Shown here: positions 1 to 14,500 of the stretch, piece after piece
Numbering within the stretch: position 1 is the first letter of the stretch
How the letters are laid out: the number at the start of each line of letters is the position of its first letter
Assembly (NCBI GenBank): GCA_030142905.1
Contig: JASJOG010000091.1
Span: 496,001 to 560,000, forward strand
Length of the DNA stretch: 64,000 nucleotides
From: Heliopora coerulea
Lineage: Eukaryota > Cnidaria > Anthozoa > Scleralcyonacea > Helioporidae
Reading direction: 5' to 3'
Notes under the pieces: generated by a model
What the model was told of the DNA's origin: nothing
Seen by the model: the letters and a program-made list of their open reading frames with translations, nothing else
Database searches by the model: none
Position numbers and translations under genes: made by a program

Positions 1-3000
1 TTAATGGCCATCAGCCACGGTCGAAACCATCTTTTGCAAGAAGACTGGAAAAAAACAAAGGAACTTGAACAAGTGCGCCAATGTCGTCTACCGCAAGGAA
101 GTCATTGAAAAGCATTAAGAAAATAGAATTGTTCTTACAGCATTGAACTATACTTCAAGAATTTGTATATTCTGATGGTATTAAGCCACGAGTGCATGGC
201 TTGAGTTTTCCTCTTCAGTCGTGCTTTGATTGACCGATTGCGGGATATTTACGTCTATTCACCTCATCCATAATGATGGCGAACGCCATTAAATAATCTA
301 ATATAACCATCGAAACTGTCAATTCTGGATTCATTCGGGCGTCGACTTTTGATTCAAAAGAATGCTATCTTTCGGAAAGGGCTTTGGAAAATTTGTTAGC
401 TGTTGATAAAAAAACATTGGCTTAGCGTTCCGTCCAGTTGCCCTTACACTATAAGGACAAATAACGTTACTAGCCTTCGACATGAAATTTGTTTCCACTC
501 TTACAACTGGGCATCTAAATTTGGCAATCAAGCCATCTAACTAAATCTTAGTAACAGTCAGTAATCTAAATAACGGAAAAAGAAACCTAAACTTTAAAAA
601 TGGTTGTTTGCCTCGGGAATCGAAACTGATCCTTAGGATTGGTAAAGTATGAACGAAACAAAGGACTAAGACAGTGCTCGACCTTAGCGGTAGTCCACTA
701 GTCCAGGGCTGGTAATAACTGGGCTTAGGCTACTAAATTTTGAGAACTATAGGTCACTGCGCTAATCCTGGTTTTGGAAAGATAACTAGAAAAATAAACA
801 GATTCCATTCACGACCAGATGAGGCGTGCATATCCACTCGATCAGTAAACTGTTAACCTTCCTGTCATGCTAGATTCTTTATTTGGGTAATCTTTTATTT
901 TATTTTGTTCCTCCTGTCACCCAGTATATACCCTTGCTATCTTCTTTTTCCGTCATTGCTCGTGCATGGACAGTCAACAAGCCAAAGAAAACCTCCATAT
1001 GATTGTTTAATTCGCATAAATCTAACATGTAGAAGCAAAAAATTATACAAGAACATCGTAACGTCTAACGTTCGTTTGCAAATAAAGTTAATTTAACAAT
1101 AAATAAAAGACACCAGTTGTTATTGCTCTGACATTATTCAAAGCATGGCTACCAGGTGATGCCTTTTGGTTGGTAAATTTTGAACCTCACTAGCCCATAG
1201 ACTAGTTAGTGAAAAAGTTAAGGTCGAGCACTGCTTAGAGGTCGTGCATGGTTCGCGTGTATTATGAATTTAGGGGATTTTTTCATTGTTTTTGTTTTGT
1301 TTTGTTACAACCTTTGGATGTATGCTTCTCACGCCTTAGGTTTAGTATACTTCTTGATTTTGCTGATGGAAACGTCATGCTGCTATTAAAATTGTGCACA
1401 AACGTCTAACGCGTCTGCTCTTAAGACTTGTAAAGTCCCTTTTTCACTCACGTCATACAGGGAAACGTCTTGTTTCCTCATCACGAACAAATTCCTTATC
1501 TCAAAAGGTAGTTACGCGCAATGCTCACCCTTTTGGCTATAGCTATTACGGACGTTTGACATGAAACCAAGAAATTTACCCAGGTGAATGTCTGCTTAAT
1601 CGTTCTATTCACAGTGAAAAATACGAAAGTTTTAAAACCACAACTACTGGCTACTCCGCCGTCAAGCTTCGTTTGATGTTAATTAAATCTGTTATCACTT
1701 GGAAATGAGCACTATGGAGAGTTCAAAAACTCAATAATTCAAGAGGAAAATACAAAGGAAAATCATAACCGCGTCGTGTCTTTAAAGGTGATAAAAACAC
1801 GCTTGAATTTCTTCTCCAATTTTTGCGGCTTAGAAAATACTAATTTTAAAACTTTCTTTGTGTATTATCATAATAACAGCTTCGCTTTTACATTAAAAAA
1901 AAAACTCGGTGTATGTGCTTTATCGGATCTAACACACTTCGCTATCGCCTGGAGTTTTAAATTCGATAAAGCACTCCTGCTCGTTTATTAAATATTACTT
2001 TAAAAAAAGAACAATACGCAGAATCAAACTAAGGATGCATTCTTCTGGATCTATTCTAACCATTTTTATTCCAGAAAACAAACAGAAAATTACATGGAAT
2101 ACTGATAATCACAACAACAGATGAGGTATTACGAAACCGGAATGTACCTGACATCCGTGATCTGGCCTCATATATTCCACCTCTCTTTCCAGGACTCGAT
2201 ATTTACCTGGTGATATGACGTAAGGTTCCAAAAAACTATAGTCCCTGTGCACTGGAATATGAATTAACGTATACCTCGCAGGAAGATAGTGTTTTTGCGC
2301 AATCTGATTAAATCCTCTATCTCGGAATATCCTGCACTATTCACTTCCGAGCAAAACAAGATGGCTTCCGTTTTGTTTCAGTTACGCAAGAGGGAAATTG
2401 TTTCGAACAAACGAAGCCGCTGCACCAGAAAATACCAAAAAGGCAACGAAATTTTGCAATAAAATATCTAGATATGAATTCCTTTTATTACATAGCGATA
2501 AATACGCTTACTATGTGTTTGAAAATGTTTTGTTTACAAATGACGAACAGGCGACAAGCCGACGTCCCGTAAAATTGTCCTAGAAATTTAAAAAAGTATG
2601 TGCGTGAATACGATTAGCGTCGGTCAATAATTGTTACCTATAACTATATTATGGGTTTTTTGTTTTGTTTTTTGGTGAGTTTTTTTTGGGGGGGTTTTTG
2701 GGGGGGGTCTGAAGACTAGAGTGGTTTATGTGGAATGAAGTCGATAGCATTCGAATGTGCTGAAATATCCCCGATTGATGATCATGATTTGCCGGCTATT
2801 CTGCAAGATACCCTTAGCAGAATAGCCACAATACTATCCTATCTATTCCTAAACCGGAATAGGTCCCAAAACAGTGCAAAAAGCCTCCACTTCGTGCATC
2901 CTTATCCCGGAATAGTCCTCAAAGAATGCGCTACTTTGTAACAATTTCTGAAATGCTTGCTACGAAGCTGCGAAGCTCAAACACTGAGGAAACTTCAGCT

Positions 3001-5547
3001 AATATTCCAAGAAATTACGAATGGACATGTAAAATTGTGTATCACCATTAATTGAAACCAAAATACCGAGGAATGATACGCTAGTTTCGCTTGCTTGCGC
3101 GTGTGTTTTAAGGCTGACTTCTCAGTCGTACTATCTGCACTAAAAGAATACATCACCATTTCAGATGTTAAAGAAATAGCAGTGTTATTTATTTCATTTC
3201 TAAGTTGAATTACATGTAGGCTTTACAATACGTACCATACAATGTTGGTGAAGGCTGCTCAACAAAATGCAACATTTCTCGTGTGCGATATATCTTTGGA
3301 ATTAAAACTGCTCAATTGCTAAACACAGGTGTGTCAACTACTGAACGCACTAGATTATGTTTACGTCGAAATTGCAAAATTCTTCACTTTAAGACAATAG
3401 TAACTCGGCTGGGGGTTTGTGCTTTTCTTGTATTATCGCACGAGAGAAAAATCGCTTTGCGTATTCAACCTTACCAAAGGAACACTAACTAGTATTCTTT
3501 AAGTGGTAAACACCAGGGAGTCATGTTCAGTTATCACTGATGTCTGGGAAGTGATAGGAATGGCGCCTTTCTTGAATTCAACACAGCCTCTAATTTATCA
3601 ATACTCAGGCACTATCTACCAGCAGAATTTTATAAATTAATTCGGTTCCCCATTTCGTGGAAACGTAAGGAAGGAACACCTGTTCCTTGAAGAGTGAACA
3701 ACACTCTTCAGAAAACATACAGTATAGTATGGTATGTCCACGAGGAAAAATATTTCGCTTGAAATATAATGAAACCCTATCAAATTAATACTTTCTTTGA
3801 AAATATATGATTTAAGTGGTGTGCACCAGTGACTTGGTAGATATTACAATACAAATGCCAAGAGATTTATAAACAATACCATTCTACCTATTAAGCTGAT
3901 TTTGTACAACCATTTTCAATCGGATTGTTGTAAACCAATGATGAATAAGATTGGCACGGCCAACACATTAAAGTGTAATCCATTGGTGTTTCGGAGCTTT
4001 CGTTTGAACTGACTTAATGTCTTTAAGATAAAGAACGCGTTGGTGGCAACTATTTGCCTCGGTACTTGCTGGTTGTTTTGCCTGTCTCTCCATATACGTC
4101 CATTTCTCCCCTACATAAAATCATCATATTCATCTCCATACGTGGAATAGTCCTCTATGTCAACGCCCTTGTTCCCTTTGGCACCTCCTCCCAGTACTGC
4201 TTTCTTGCCTTTCCTTTTTCCTTTCGTACCCTAAGGAAACACGAATTATATTTACATGAAAGCTTTGTATTTATGACTGAATTCCGACTGTAGTGCCCCC
4301 AGGTATTAAGGCCATTTTGTAATACCTAAAAAATTTCCCAAGCGAGGACCGGGGGTCTTTACGACAATAGAAGCGCAACTTATAATTAAGACGGAAGTGG
4401 GGAGGGGGGGGGGTGTTGGCATTCCCTGAGCCAGGATTTTGAAAGGGACTCTGAACGCGCGGTAAAACTTCGGCTGCTCGTCTTTCAGAAAGGAGATCGA
4501 AGGCTGCGTTTGGATTATTCCTATGACTAAGACTTATGTGTTCTTTATTTTAGGTAAAAAAATTGATATGAAGGTTGTTGTTGAGGTTTCTTTTGTATTC
4601 CTATGAGATCTCGCAAGGCACATTAACACCAAACAATCGTCGTATGCGATTGCCCATTCTTAGTATATGATCTTGTATCTAACCCATATTTCCTGCTTTC
4701 GATTCGTTCACTAATGTAGCAATAACTCATGGAGACTCCACCGAGTTAATCCGATACAACAGAGTGAAAAAATCGTATGCGACAATCGTCTCATGTAAAT
4801 AGCTTCTAGTGTTTCACAAACGCAGCGATGTGTAATTCACAATGGCTGTACTGGATTGTGTGCGGATGCCTCTCGAACGAAATTACAAAAATGACGTTTT
4901 AAGTTTATCTCACGCTGTATATTTTTATTCTGAAGAAACTGAAGAGGAAACGTGATCATGTCTATGCAGTTAACATGTTTTAAGCGCGCTTGGAACACCT
5001 GGACTCAAACAGGGCCAGGGCCACAGCCAGGTAAAACCCATCCGCAAAATTGAGGCCTAGGCCAGCTGGTTTTGCTTGACCTAATTTTCGTGGCTTATGC
5101 CAGGCCCAGGTCAGACCTAAGCCTGGTAAAACCCGTTCAGCCAATCAAAAATCTTGGTCCGGGTCAGGGTCAGGCTTGGCCAAGGCTGCTAGTGTGTGAA
5201 CGGATCTCTAGTAACTGGTCCAGACCTGACGTGACCCCGGCTTAGTCCTCAACTTTGCCAGTGTGAACGGGTTTTTCTGGCCTTGGTCAAACTGCCGTAA
5301 AAACTGCTGGGGTTGGACAGTTAACACGGTTTCCGAGGTAATGTTACTAGGTGAGGGGAATATACTGCGTTCTGTCACTTGATTAGACTACGGCATGCTT
5401 TACACGGCGGTTTTATCGACATTAAGAGTGCATCCTTGAGTACTGTAAGCTGTATTTTCTCAAGAGTTAAACTCTTTACCCAATCGATGGTGTGTTTATA
5501 CCAAATTCGAGTTCGATGTTAGAATTTTAAGTTACATTACAGCTTAC
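1..5547. other. Intergenic or terminal EIF3J intron, no gene recognised
   Basis: I see no convincing exon here on either strand; the short open frames have no recognisable family and no splice context. The missing C-terminal exon of EIF3J (Lys-rich, then acidic with DDL/YGGY-type repeats in relatives) was looked for on the minus strand and not found, so it probably lies before position 1. Positions 2650-2712 are a T/G-rich low-complexity run. Positions about 4990-5310 form a repeat-like block described separately. Confidence 0.5.
4990..5310. repeat. Possible short nonautonomous DNA element
   Basis: The block is more GC-rich than its surroundings. A motif close to CCTGGTAAAACCCGTTC occurs twice directly (near 5029 and 5123) and once inverted (near 5266-5283, as GAACGGGTTTTTCTGGCC). 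The inverted copy near one edge suggests a MITE-like or foldback origin. No target duplication was identified. Confidence 0.3.
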
Positions 5548-8500
5548 CTTTTGAGCTTTTTGTTTTTCTGAAGCTAAGACATTCAACACAGTCCCAAGTT
5601 TCTTCACCTCCTCGGCATCAACTAGAATGAAATTTGAATAGCATGGTGATTTAATCTTACTTTTTCCAGAAGCCTCTTTTAACCGAGTTTTTCCAGTAGA
5701 AACAGGATAAAGTTAAACCGAGTAATGTGTGCACGATCTATTTCGATAAGTAACAAGCGCAATTTCTTTCAGTGAAGTTTCGACTTTATCTAAATCATCT
5801 TTAGACTAAAATTTTGACAGTTTGACAGGATTTGATTTTGATTGCGTAAGTGTGCTGGCGTGTCTTATTATTACTAATTGGCTAAATGATTGAAGTTCTC
5901 TAGTTGCTTTCAGTCCATTGTTGAGAATTGGTATGCGTCTTTTGATATGAAGAGCTTCTTTTCAAATGAGAGGCTTCCAGTTGTCAGATAAGTCGATGGT
6001 TCTTGGGTGTAATGCGACGAATCGCTTCTCTATATCGGCGGAGCTTAAGAAGAATTTGTCGCATTTCGTTTAAGTTAACTGTTTGAAATACCAAGTCTCC
6101 CGTTAATATCAATACATGATTCTTACTTCCAGTCGCTAAATCTCTTATTAAGGTTTCCAGAAATCCAGGATATTCTACAGACGTCTGAAAGAAAAACAGT
6201 ATTTTGTCATAAAACATCTTCGAAATTATTTTTAGTACGTGTTAGAAGGCCACAATCGTTGAGAGGAGTGACTTGAAAAATATTTTCGGAATAAAAAACA
6301 GGCCGACTTCAAACAATACGTTGTGATAATATAATATAATAAGTCACAATAAACAACAAAATACAACACACAACACAATACGACTTTATGTAACGTAGTG
6401 TAATATTATATGATGCATACCAACCAAATTTAGTTACCAAACCTCAATTAAAAATCAACCCACGGACTCAACTTAAACAAATTTTGATTATTTTTAAAAT
6501 TTGCTCGGAACGGGTTCTAAACGTATGTACAACAAACCACACTGACTAGGGGTTGAAATAAGCGGGCGCCAGGTCGCCAAATGCGACCAGATTTTTCATC
6601 TGGCGAGCAGGTTTTCTCCACAGGGCGCCCTCGTGGCGACTGAGCAAAAAATTAAAAAAATTGATAAAATAATTCTAAAGCGTTAAAAATTACTTTAATT
6701 TTTGATGAGTGTCGTCGGTAACTGACCTACAGTAATCTTTACTCAAATACCAGCCGGGACGCCACCAGCTCTCGCACCCAGGCTCTTTCCTTTTTGACGC
6801 AATATAAGCACATGGCGAAAATGGCGACATTGTGACAAACGCTATGTAGCGCCCGACGTAGCAAGTATCAGAGTAGTGACGCAATGAAGCGAGAACAAGC
6901 ATGACTATGCGCGTGGAACGGAACTGCGAACAGCCAAAGCAATGTGCGTGTACGCGCTAAAAGCACATCGTAGCAGTGCTAGAACATGCTTGAACACTTA
7001 GGCTACCGATTTTGGTAAATTGCGGTTACTAGGGCTACATTCTTAGCAGATAAAAGTAGAATCCCTTCCTTTTACACCCACAAATATAGTTACGTCATTT
7101 AACCATTCCTAATGTATATAAACCATACTAGACCGTCAATAAATAGCTTGAATACGCTTAGTGTGTCTTTGATAATCTAAGCTAAGAGGAGTACCAGATC
7201 CAAGAACCTTCGTGCGGCGGTTCGCTGCATCCACTACTGGCCCAACGCTACAGCTAGTTATTTCAGACGGAAACGATGCTCTTATGGACAAGTTTCTTAT
7301 AAAGTATAGCCGAAATGAAACTTCAACAGCCACTGTGAGTGTACCAGTCAGTGTCTCAGATGAAGATGATGAACCCAAAGCTAAGAAAAAGGGCCCTGTG
7401 GAAGCGAACAAGACTAAGAGTCAACAACGTAAGGACGTACAGGTCAGAAAATTTCAATCTAAATGGTTGGAAGGCAGGTCATGGCTGAAACATGACGTTG
7501 AGCGAAATGTGATATGCAAATATTGTGAGCAGTTTGATAAATAAAAACAGTCATCTCTTTCTCAAGGGTCATCAACTTTCAAAGTTGAAACATTACGAAA
7601 ACATGAAGTGTCTGAAATCCACCTGAGCTGCCAAAAAGCTTATGCTGCATCTTTGTCTTCTGCCGGGTCAACCCCAATTGAAAAAGGATTTCAGAAAATG
7701 GATGAAATTGAACTAGAAAGAAGAAAAAAACAATTTACCACCGCATTTTTTGTAGCGAAAGAAGACCATTCACAGACTTTCCAAAGTTGTTAAAACTCCA
7801 AAAGGCAAATTTTGGGGAAGATCTTACACAACGCTATGGCAACAACAAACAGTGTAAAACATTCGTACATTTCATTGCTGAATCAGAAAGGGAAGAATTT
7901 CACAGGATGGTTCGCCAGAGCTCTTTCTGTTCTGTAATCAGTGATTCATCTACCGATTCTTCAGTAGCTGAAGAGGAGGGTGTGTATGTTAAGTTTCTCA
8001 ACTAAGATTATATCCTTGTTACCCGTTTTCTATCCATGCACAAATTAGAGAAACCAGATGCACCACACACAAAGCAAGCCATTATATGTGCACTGGAGAA
8101 AGCTAGTATTGACTGGAAAAATTCCTCAGTTAACTTCACTGCAGACGGTGCATCTGTGAATTTTGGCTGCTGTACAAGTGTATTTAAACTGCTGCAGAAA
8201 GATTTAAATCATCTTATTAGTATCCACTGCAGTGGTCATAGATTAGAATTGGCACTAAAGGATGCTGCAAAGCAAATACCCTGCATAAATACTCTGGAGG
8301 AGTTACTGCAGTCCCTTTATAAATTTTATCACAACTCTGCAAATATGTGAAATGGCTTACAAGAAGCAGGTAAAGCTTTAGACGTGGCTATATTGAGACC
8401 ACCTAATGTGGGTGGCACCAGGTGGATTGAACACAGAAACAATGGTGTCAGAGCTCTACACAGAAATTGGCCTGCTTTGGTGGAACATCTCACCCAGGTT

Positions 8501-11500
8501 ACTATTTCTTTAAACACAGATAATGCAGCCAAAGCCAAAGGATTTTTGAAGGAACTTACCAATCCCAAATGTGTATTATTCATCTATTTTATGCAGTCAT
8601 AACTTCCACAGATTGCTCGCTTCAGCAAGACCTTGCAAGATAATGAATCCACTATTGAAAATCATGAGGGTGAAGCTAGATGCCACGCTATTAAAACTCT
8701 CAAAGTATGACATCAGAAAGAAACTAACTGACTTTTCTGATGAGAACTTTACAGAATTGAAGTACTGTAACCATCAGCTTACTTCAGTGCCAACCGGAAG
8801 AGTTCCAGGAGTGACTGATCTATCTGCTGTCATTGACAAAACTACATCAGAGCTAGAAAGGCTTGTCAAAGTGACGAGTGACTGCATCAAAGCAAGATTT
8901 GACAGTTTCTCATCAAATGATGTTCTGCGTACATTTCAGGTTATGGAACCAAGAACCTGGCCAACAGAAAAAGACAAAATATAAAACAAAATATAGTCCG
9001 AAGATCAGCATCTTGAGAAATCCAAGATATGGATTGAAACAAGACGAGAAATGAGTTTGTGATATTTCGATTTTATTACAAAATCATCGTCAGACTAACT
9101 AATTACAAATACGCATTGTAATAAAATTGTAATGAAATCGAAATATCACAAACTCATTTCTCGTCTTGTTTCAATCCATATCTTGGATTTCTCAAGATGC
9201 TGATCTTCGGATTATGTTTTGTTTTATATTTTTTCAAATTGTCGGCTGGTATTGGTTTTTAGAAAAAGACAAGTTATGTGATTATGGACAGGATGACACT
9301 GAAACTTTAGTGAAACATTATGGACCTTTTCTGTTAAGTAAAGGGCTTGATCCAGAGGCAATTGCTGATGAGTGGCCTGAATTACTTATATCTGTCTTCA
9401 ACCAGAATGATGAAAAACTGAACACTTTGAGGGGTTATAAGCTTTGGCCCCAGATTCTGGTTCTGCATAAGCCATCAGGAGAATATGCAAATGCTTTAGC
9501 ACTTGCTGAGATCTGGTTGGTGATGGCTATAGCCTCAGCAGAACCAGAGGGAGGATTCAGTCTGATGAACAGAATTAAATGTGACTGGTGCTCTACTCCG
9601 GATACAGATTCTGTTAACGATTTGATGACCATTGAACTGTCCAACAAGGATCTGTCTTCTTTCGATCCCACTAGATCTGTGTCACTACGGGTGGAAATGT
9701 AGTATGACAGAGAAGAGACTGGTGAATCCTCATGGTCCTCATCAAATGAAGAAAAACAAAAAAAAACAAACTCTGACACTGACAGTGACACTGAATCTGA
9801 TAAGAATACTGAGTGACAGTTGTAGACTAGTAGATTTAAAAAACATGTGATAAATTTATTATATAAATACAATATATCTAGTATTATTGGTTTCTGTGGA
9901 TACTTTTGTTGCGGTTTTCAGCTTTATTATTAAGTAGAAATGAATGACATATGTAACTGCAATTAGTAACTACAGTTCAAGCTAATAACACTGATAAGTG
10001 ATAAACTCATAAAGTGATATATAATATTATTTAATATTTGATTTTCTGAATTCAATTTGTAATAATATGATATTGTGAAATAAATAGAACACAGAGTCTG
10101 ACAGTTTCACAATTGTTTATTATTCTTTGATTTATTTATTTTTTTCTGATATTGTATGACAATGATATAATTTAATATTAAATAATCTGCATACATTTTT
10201 TTATCAATAAGTCTTCATTCATGTATGGCGACCTGGTACTAAATTTGGCGACCAGATTTTCTTCTCTGGTCGCCACTTGGGCGACTAAAAAAAATTTCTT
10301 ATTTCAACCCCCTGCCGACAAGGAATATGGTACTCCAAGACATATTTAGAAGGTCAGTTCCGTCTTACCATGAACACAAGACGTTGTATAGATTTCGCTG
10401 GCTGCTGTGAGGCGTTAGTTGAAAAATAGTTAAGAAAGTCGAAGAGTCGTCCCGCAATTACACATAAATGAATGTACTTCTGAAAGTACTCACAAAGACA
10501 TAAAAAATGGTTCGTCATGGCCAGTATCAACGAAATACCGATACCAAACAGAAAATTGAATGCCCATTTTATCATTTTACCGTTCACAACACAACTACTG
10601 GATTTTTGGCCACTTACAGGGCCGGTGGAAGAGGAGGCTAGGGGGCTTTACCCCCCCCCCCCCAGTAATAACGCTGTGAAAAATTTAATAAAGGTGTTCG
10701 GTCGTGTGCTCTGATAGCTGTGTTTGATGTAAGTACGCTGAACAACTGCGAGGTCTAAGCAGGTTTTTCTGACCATTCACAAGTCAGCTGACACAGCTTG
10801 GACATCATAAAACGAAACACCTTTACTAACATGGAACTACAACTTCCCAACTTAATTCAAAATTTTCTAATTTAAGAAGTAGATATGGTGTAATGGGAAA
10901 AAACAGATAAGTAGTTCAAGTAATTTTATGGTGAAACTGCATTCTCTCTCATTTAAATAGATCTTACCAAAATATATTGTTCATTTGTGGTTGTAATTTG
11001 TTCGGCTAATCAGATCAGGTTGGATTAAAAACTGTAGAAAATTTTAACGACTGTAGCTATGCAACCAGGAAATTTTTATAATTGATAAACCTAGCCCCCC
11101 ACCCAAATATAGATTTGCTTCCGCCATGCATGCCTGACTTACCTCAAATTGAGATAATTTCTCGACTATCATTTTTGCTAATTCACTAAATTCTTCTCTA
11201 CTTGTCGGGTTAAAGGAATCTATACTCTTTTTCCCTTCCTCACTGGAAAGAATACCTATTAAAAAAATAAAGCAAACTAGTACTGATTATGCACAGCGGA
11301 GTTTAATTTTCAATGAACTCCACTAAAGACTTTCAATGATCGAAGTTCCCATTGTTCAATTGAATAATACAATACAATTTCATAATTTTTACCACACTAC
11401 GCAACGTAATTTTACTGTACTGTACCACGTAGTTTCATTGGATTGTACTTCTGTCTACTGTTACTTGATTCTACAGGAACTAAATGTAATTTGTTTTAAG

Positions 11501-14500
11501 AGACATTTAAAGAGGTCATGTTTCATATTCTAAGCTGGGTGTTGGGTGAAATCGCCGAGGTCCAGTTGGTAATGGTCACTGTACATAGCGATGCCAGCTA
11601 CAAACCGACCGGTTTTTCGGTACGACGTTTTCCGTTTTCCGCTTTACCGACGTATGGAGGTGCTCTATACATTATGCCAAGAAATATGCTCTGGTTTTAA
11701 GAGAGACATGCCACTAGTGCAGGAATTTTGTGTTAAAAACTATTTCATTATGGAAACAGCCAACAAAAAGCAATTAATGCTTCATCATCAATGGGCCAAT
11801 CACTTAGATAAGCTGATATTGACTTGACGTGAAAGTATAAGGGTGTTTCAGCCATAATCAATTTCGCTCCTTATCTACTTGAAGTGTTTAAGTGACACTC
11901 AAAGAAAAACACAAAAACAGCTACCCTCAAGACACTAAAGGAACAAGTTTTAGATTTTTTTATGGTTTCGTAAATTCTATAAAGGGGGACTTTTAACAAG
12001 GCAGAATACGGATAATATCAGTATATTTCCAGTGGTATACTGAGAACGGGCATATTTCTCACATCGACCATTCCCAAATCCTGCGTGATTGCAGCTTCAC
12101 AGAAATACATTTAAGTGTGTCCACGTTCAAATCAAACATGAATTAATCACGGCGTTTTCCGAGTATGAAAGGGAAAATAAGTCCATTTAACTAAGTATTT
12201 CACAAGCAAACTCAAAAAAGGACGTTACACGATCGTAATTTGAAACGAATGACTGTGCTTGTACTTACTACATACCAGCTAACCCGTATTCCTTGGCTTC
12301 TAGCATTTGCAAATGCTGAAGAAGGGAATACCAAAGCATGCATGTTTTCAACAACCGGGCGCAACATCACATTACATGTACTTACCAAATGTGTCTTTTG
12401 CGACTTCAAGGTCTGCTTCTTCTACCAACCTATAAATTAATATTAAAACCAAAAAAATTGATTACATAATTTGAATTCAATATTGTTTTAGGCAAAAGGT
12501 AGGATAATTATTTACTGGTAATTCCAAGACGTCGCTTGCAAGCATGTACAAATTGGCCTTGCGTACTAGATTGATTCAAGATTCCGCGTTTTTCTCAAAA
12601 ACAAAACCAAAAGACAAACGAACAAAAAACAATACAAGATTTTGAGGATTGCAGTTTGTCATTAAAATAATTACAAGATTAAATACGTATCAATGTTTAC
12701 CTGTTCACCTAGTTTTCTTTTAAACGTCATTGTTGAAAGGATTTAACAACGACGTAAGCGTTTGGTTCTAATTAATCTTTTTTAAAACGTATCTGAACCT
12801 ACTTTATCTTCAGATCATCTTTTCCCACTTTAACCTGCCGGTCTGCACGGAAAACCAATTTTACGGCTAAGCTGCCAGTCAGTGCGCATCATTTTGCGTA
12901 TAACACACCATTTTGCGCTTAACGAGTTCAGCCATACAACAAACAATGATAATCTAACTAGGAATATCAAAGCCCAGCATATTTTCATGAAAGCCATTGA
13001 GAGAAGTACATATAAAATAATGTTTAATAGTATTCTAACGTTTCGTTGTTGACATCACAACACCTTCAGAGAATGATTTACATGAGTGCTGAAAGCCTAG
13101 AAGTATAGTTACAGAACGTCCATTATTCGTGTATTAACCAATAAGAAAAAGATACTATAAATAAAAGTTACAAGTATGAGAAAACTAACAAACAAGGGGC
13201 GAGTGTTGCACGTCGGAGAAACATCCAGACACTTACATAAACGTGTCTCTAAACTCATAGGACTTTCACCTTTCACCGGTAGAACGCGCACTAACCCTCC
13301 TCTCACTAGTATTCTCTCACATCACCTTGACACAAGTCACCCTGTCTCATTTGATGATTTTAAAATTATTTCTTCTTGTTCTTTTGAGTCAAAACTTCTT
13401 TTACGCGAAAGTCTACTCATTCGCAATCACAAACGTACAATAAACGCCAATACTGGTTCCGCACCTCTTCTCCTTTTATAATATAGTTTCTGTTTCTTTC
13501 ACACACCCCTTGTTTATTAGTTTCCTCATACTTGTAATTTTTATTTATAGTATTTTTCTCATATTGGTTCATGCATGTATAATTAATGACACCCTGCATG
13601 TATCTAGGATTTCAGCGGTCACGTAAATCATTCTCTGAAGTTGTTGTGACGTCAACAATGAAACGTTAGAATAGTGTCTTTAATGTTACAGTGTCTATTT
13701 ATTTATACTGGACAACCCTGTCAACTACCTAAGCAGTTCTCTCCAGTGGTCTAGTAAGGGCTACCCCTCATGGGTCCAGTGCTTCTACAGGAGAAAACCA
13801 GAGTACCTGGAGAAAACCTATGATGCTTGGTAGTGTCAAACTGGACAACACTCTTTTCACATGTGACCAAGGTAACTTTAATGAGATAACTGCACAGAAC
13901 CAGATTGAACCCTAGAGACAGTGGTGAGAGACACATGCACTACCACTATGCCACCAGCACCATGTATAATGTTATTAAATATCATGATATTAGTTCTCTC
14001 TCAATGGCTTTCATAAAGATATCATGCTGGACTTTGATATTCCTTATTAGATTACACTTCCTGTCTAATCAATTGATAGCTGATGCTCTAAGTAACAATG
14101 ATTTATTGAAATACTTACTGCAGCTTTGAAATATACATTTCCCCATTTTCATGGTAATCCCCAGGTTTCCCTTTGAGGACTCCCACCACTGACTTATATA
14201 AAACAGACCCTTGACCTAAGACCCCAAAAAGTCCCCAGAATGACAGCATGTTTTTATGGATCTGGGTTGGTGTTCATGGTATTGACCACTGGTTGAAATT
14301 GCTGGCTCAGGTTATTGTCAACAACCAATATCATGGGGTATATGAACAATCTTCAAGCTTGATACTCAGAAAATGATTTCTGAGCCCCAGACCGGGATTA
14401 AGCTTGCAACCCCCTGATGACTGGTAAGACGCTCTAACCATTGAGCTACCAAAACTCAGATGGTGAGCTAAGGTGCAAGTTTGATATATATGTGCAACCT

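Larger units (their letters stand above)
6547..10314 (+). mobile_element. Degenerate hAT DNA transposon in EIF3J intron 7
   Basis: The ends are inverted repeats reading (C)AGGGGTTGAAATAAG: 6547-6561 with T in place of the first C, and 10300-10314 on the other strand. Both ends also carry subterminal sequence around 'ggtcgcc' and 'gcgaccagat'. The interior encodes a broken transposase (7212-9702) of the KIAA1586/ZNF862-like hAT group, antisense to the host gene. An 8-bp target duplication is expected for hAT but none is evident, so the copy is old. A 283-bp foldback lies inside it at 8978-9260. Confidence 0.8.
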
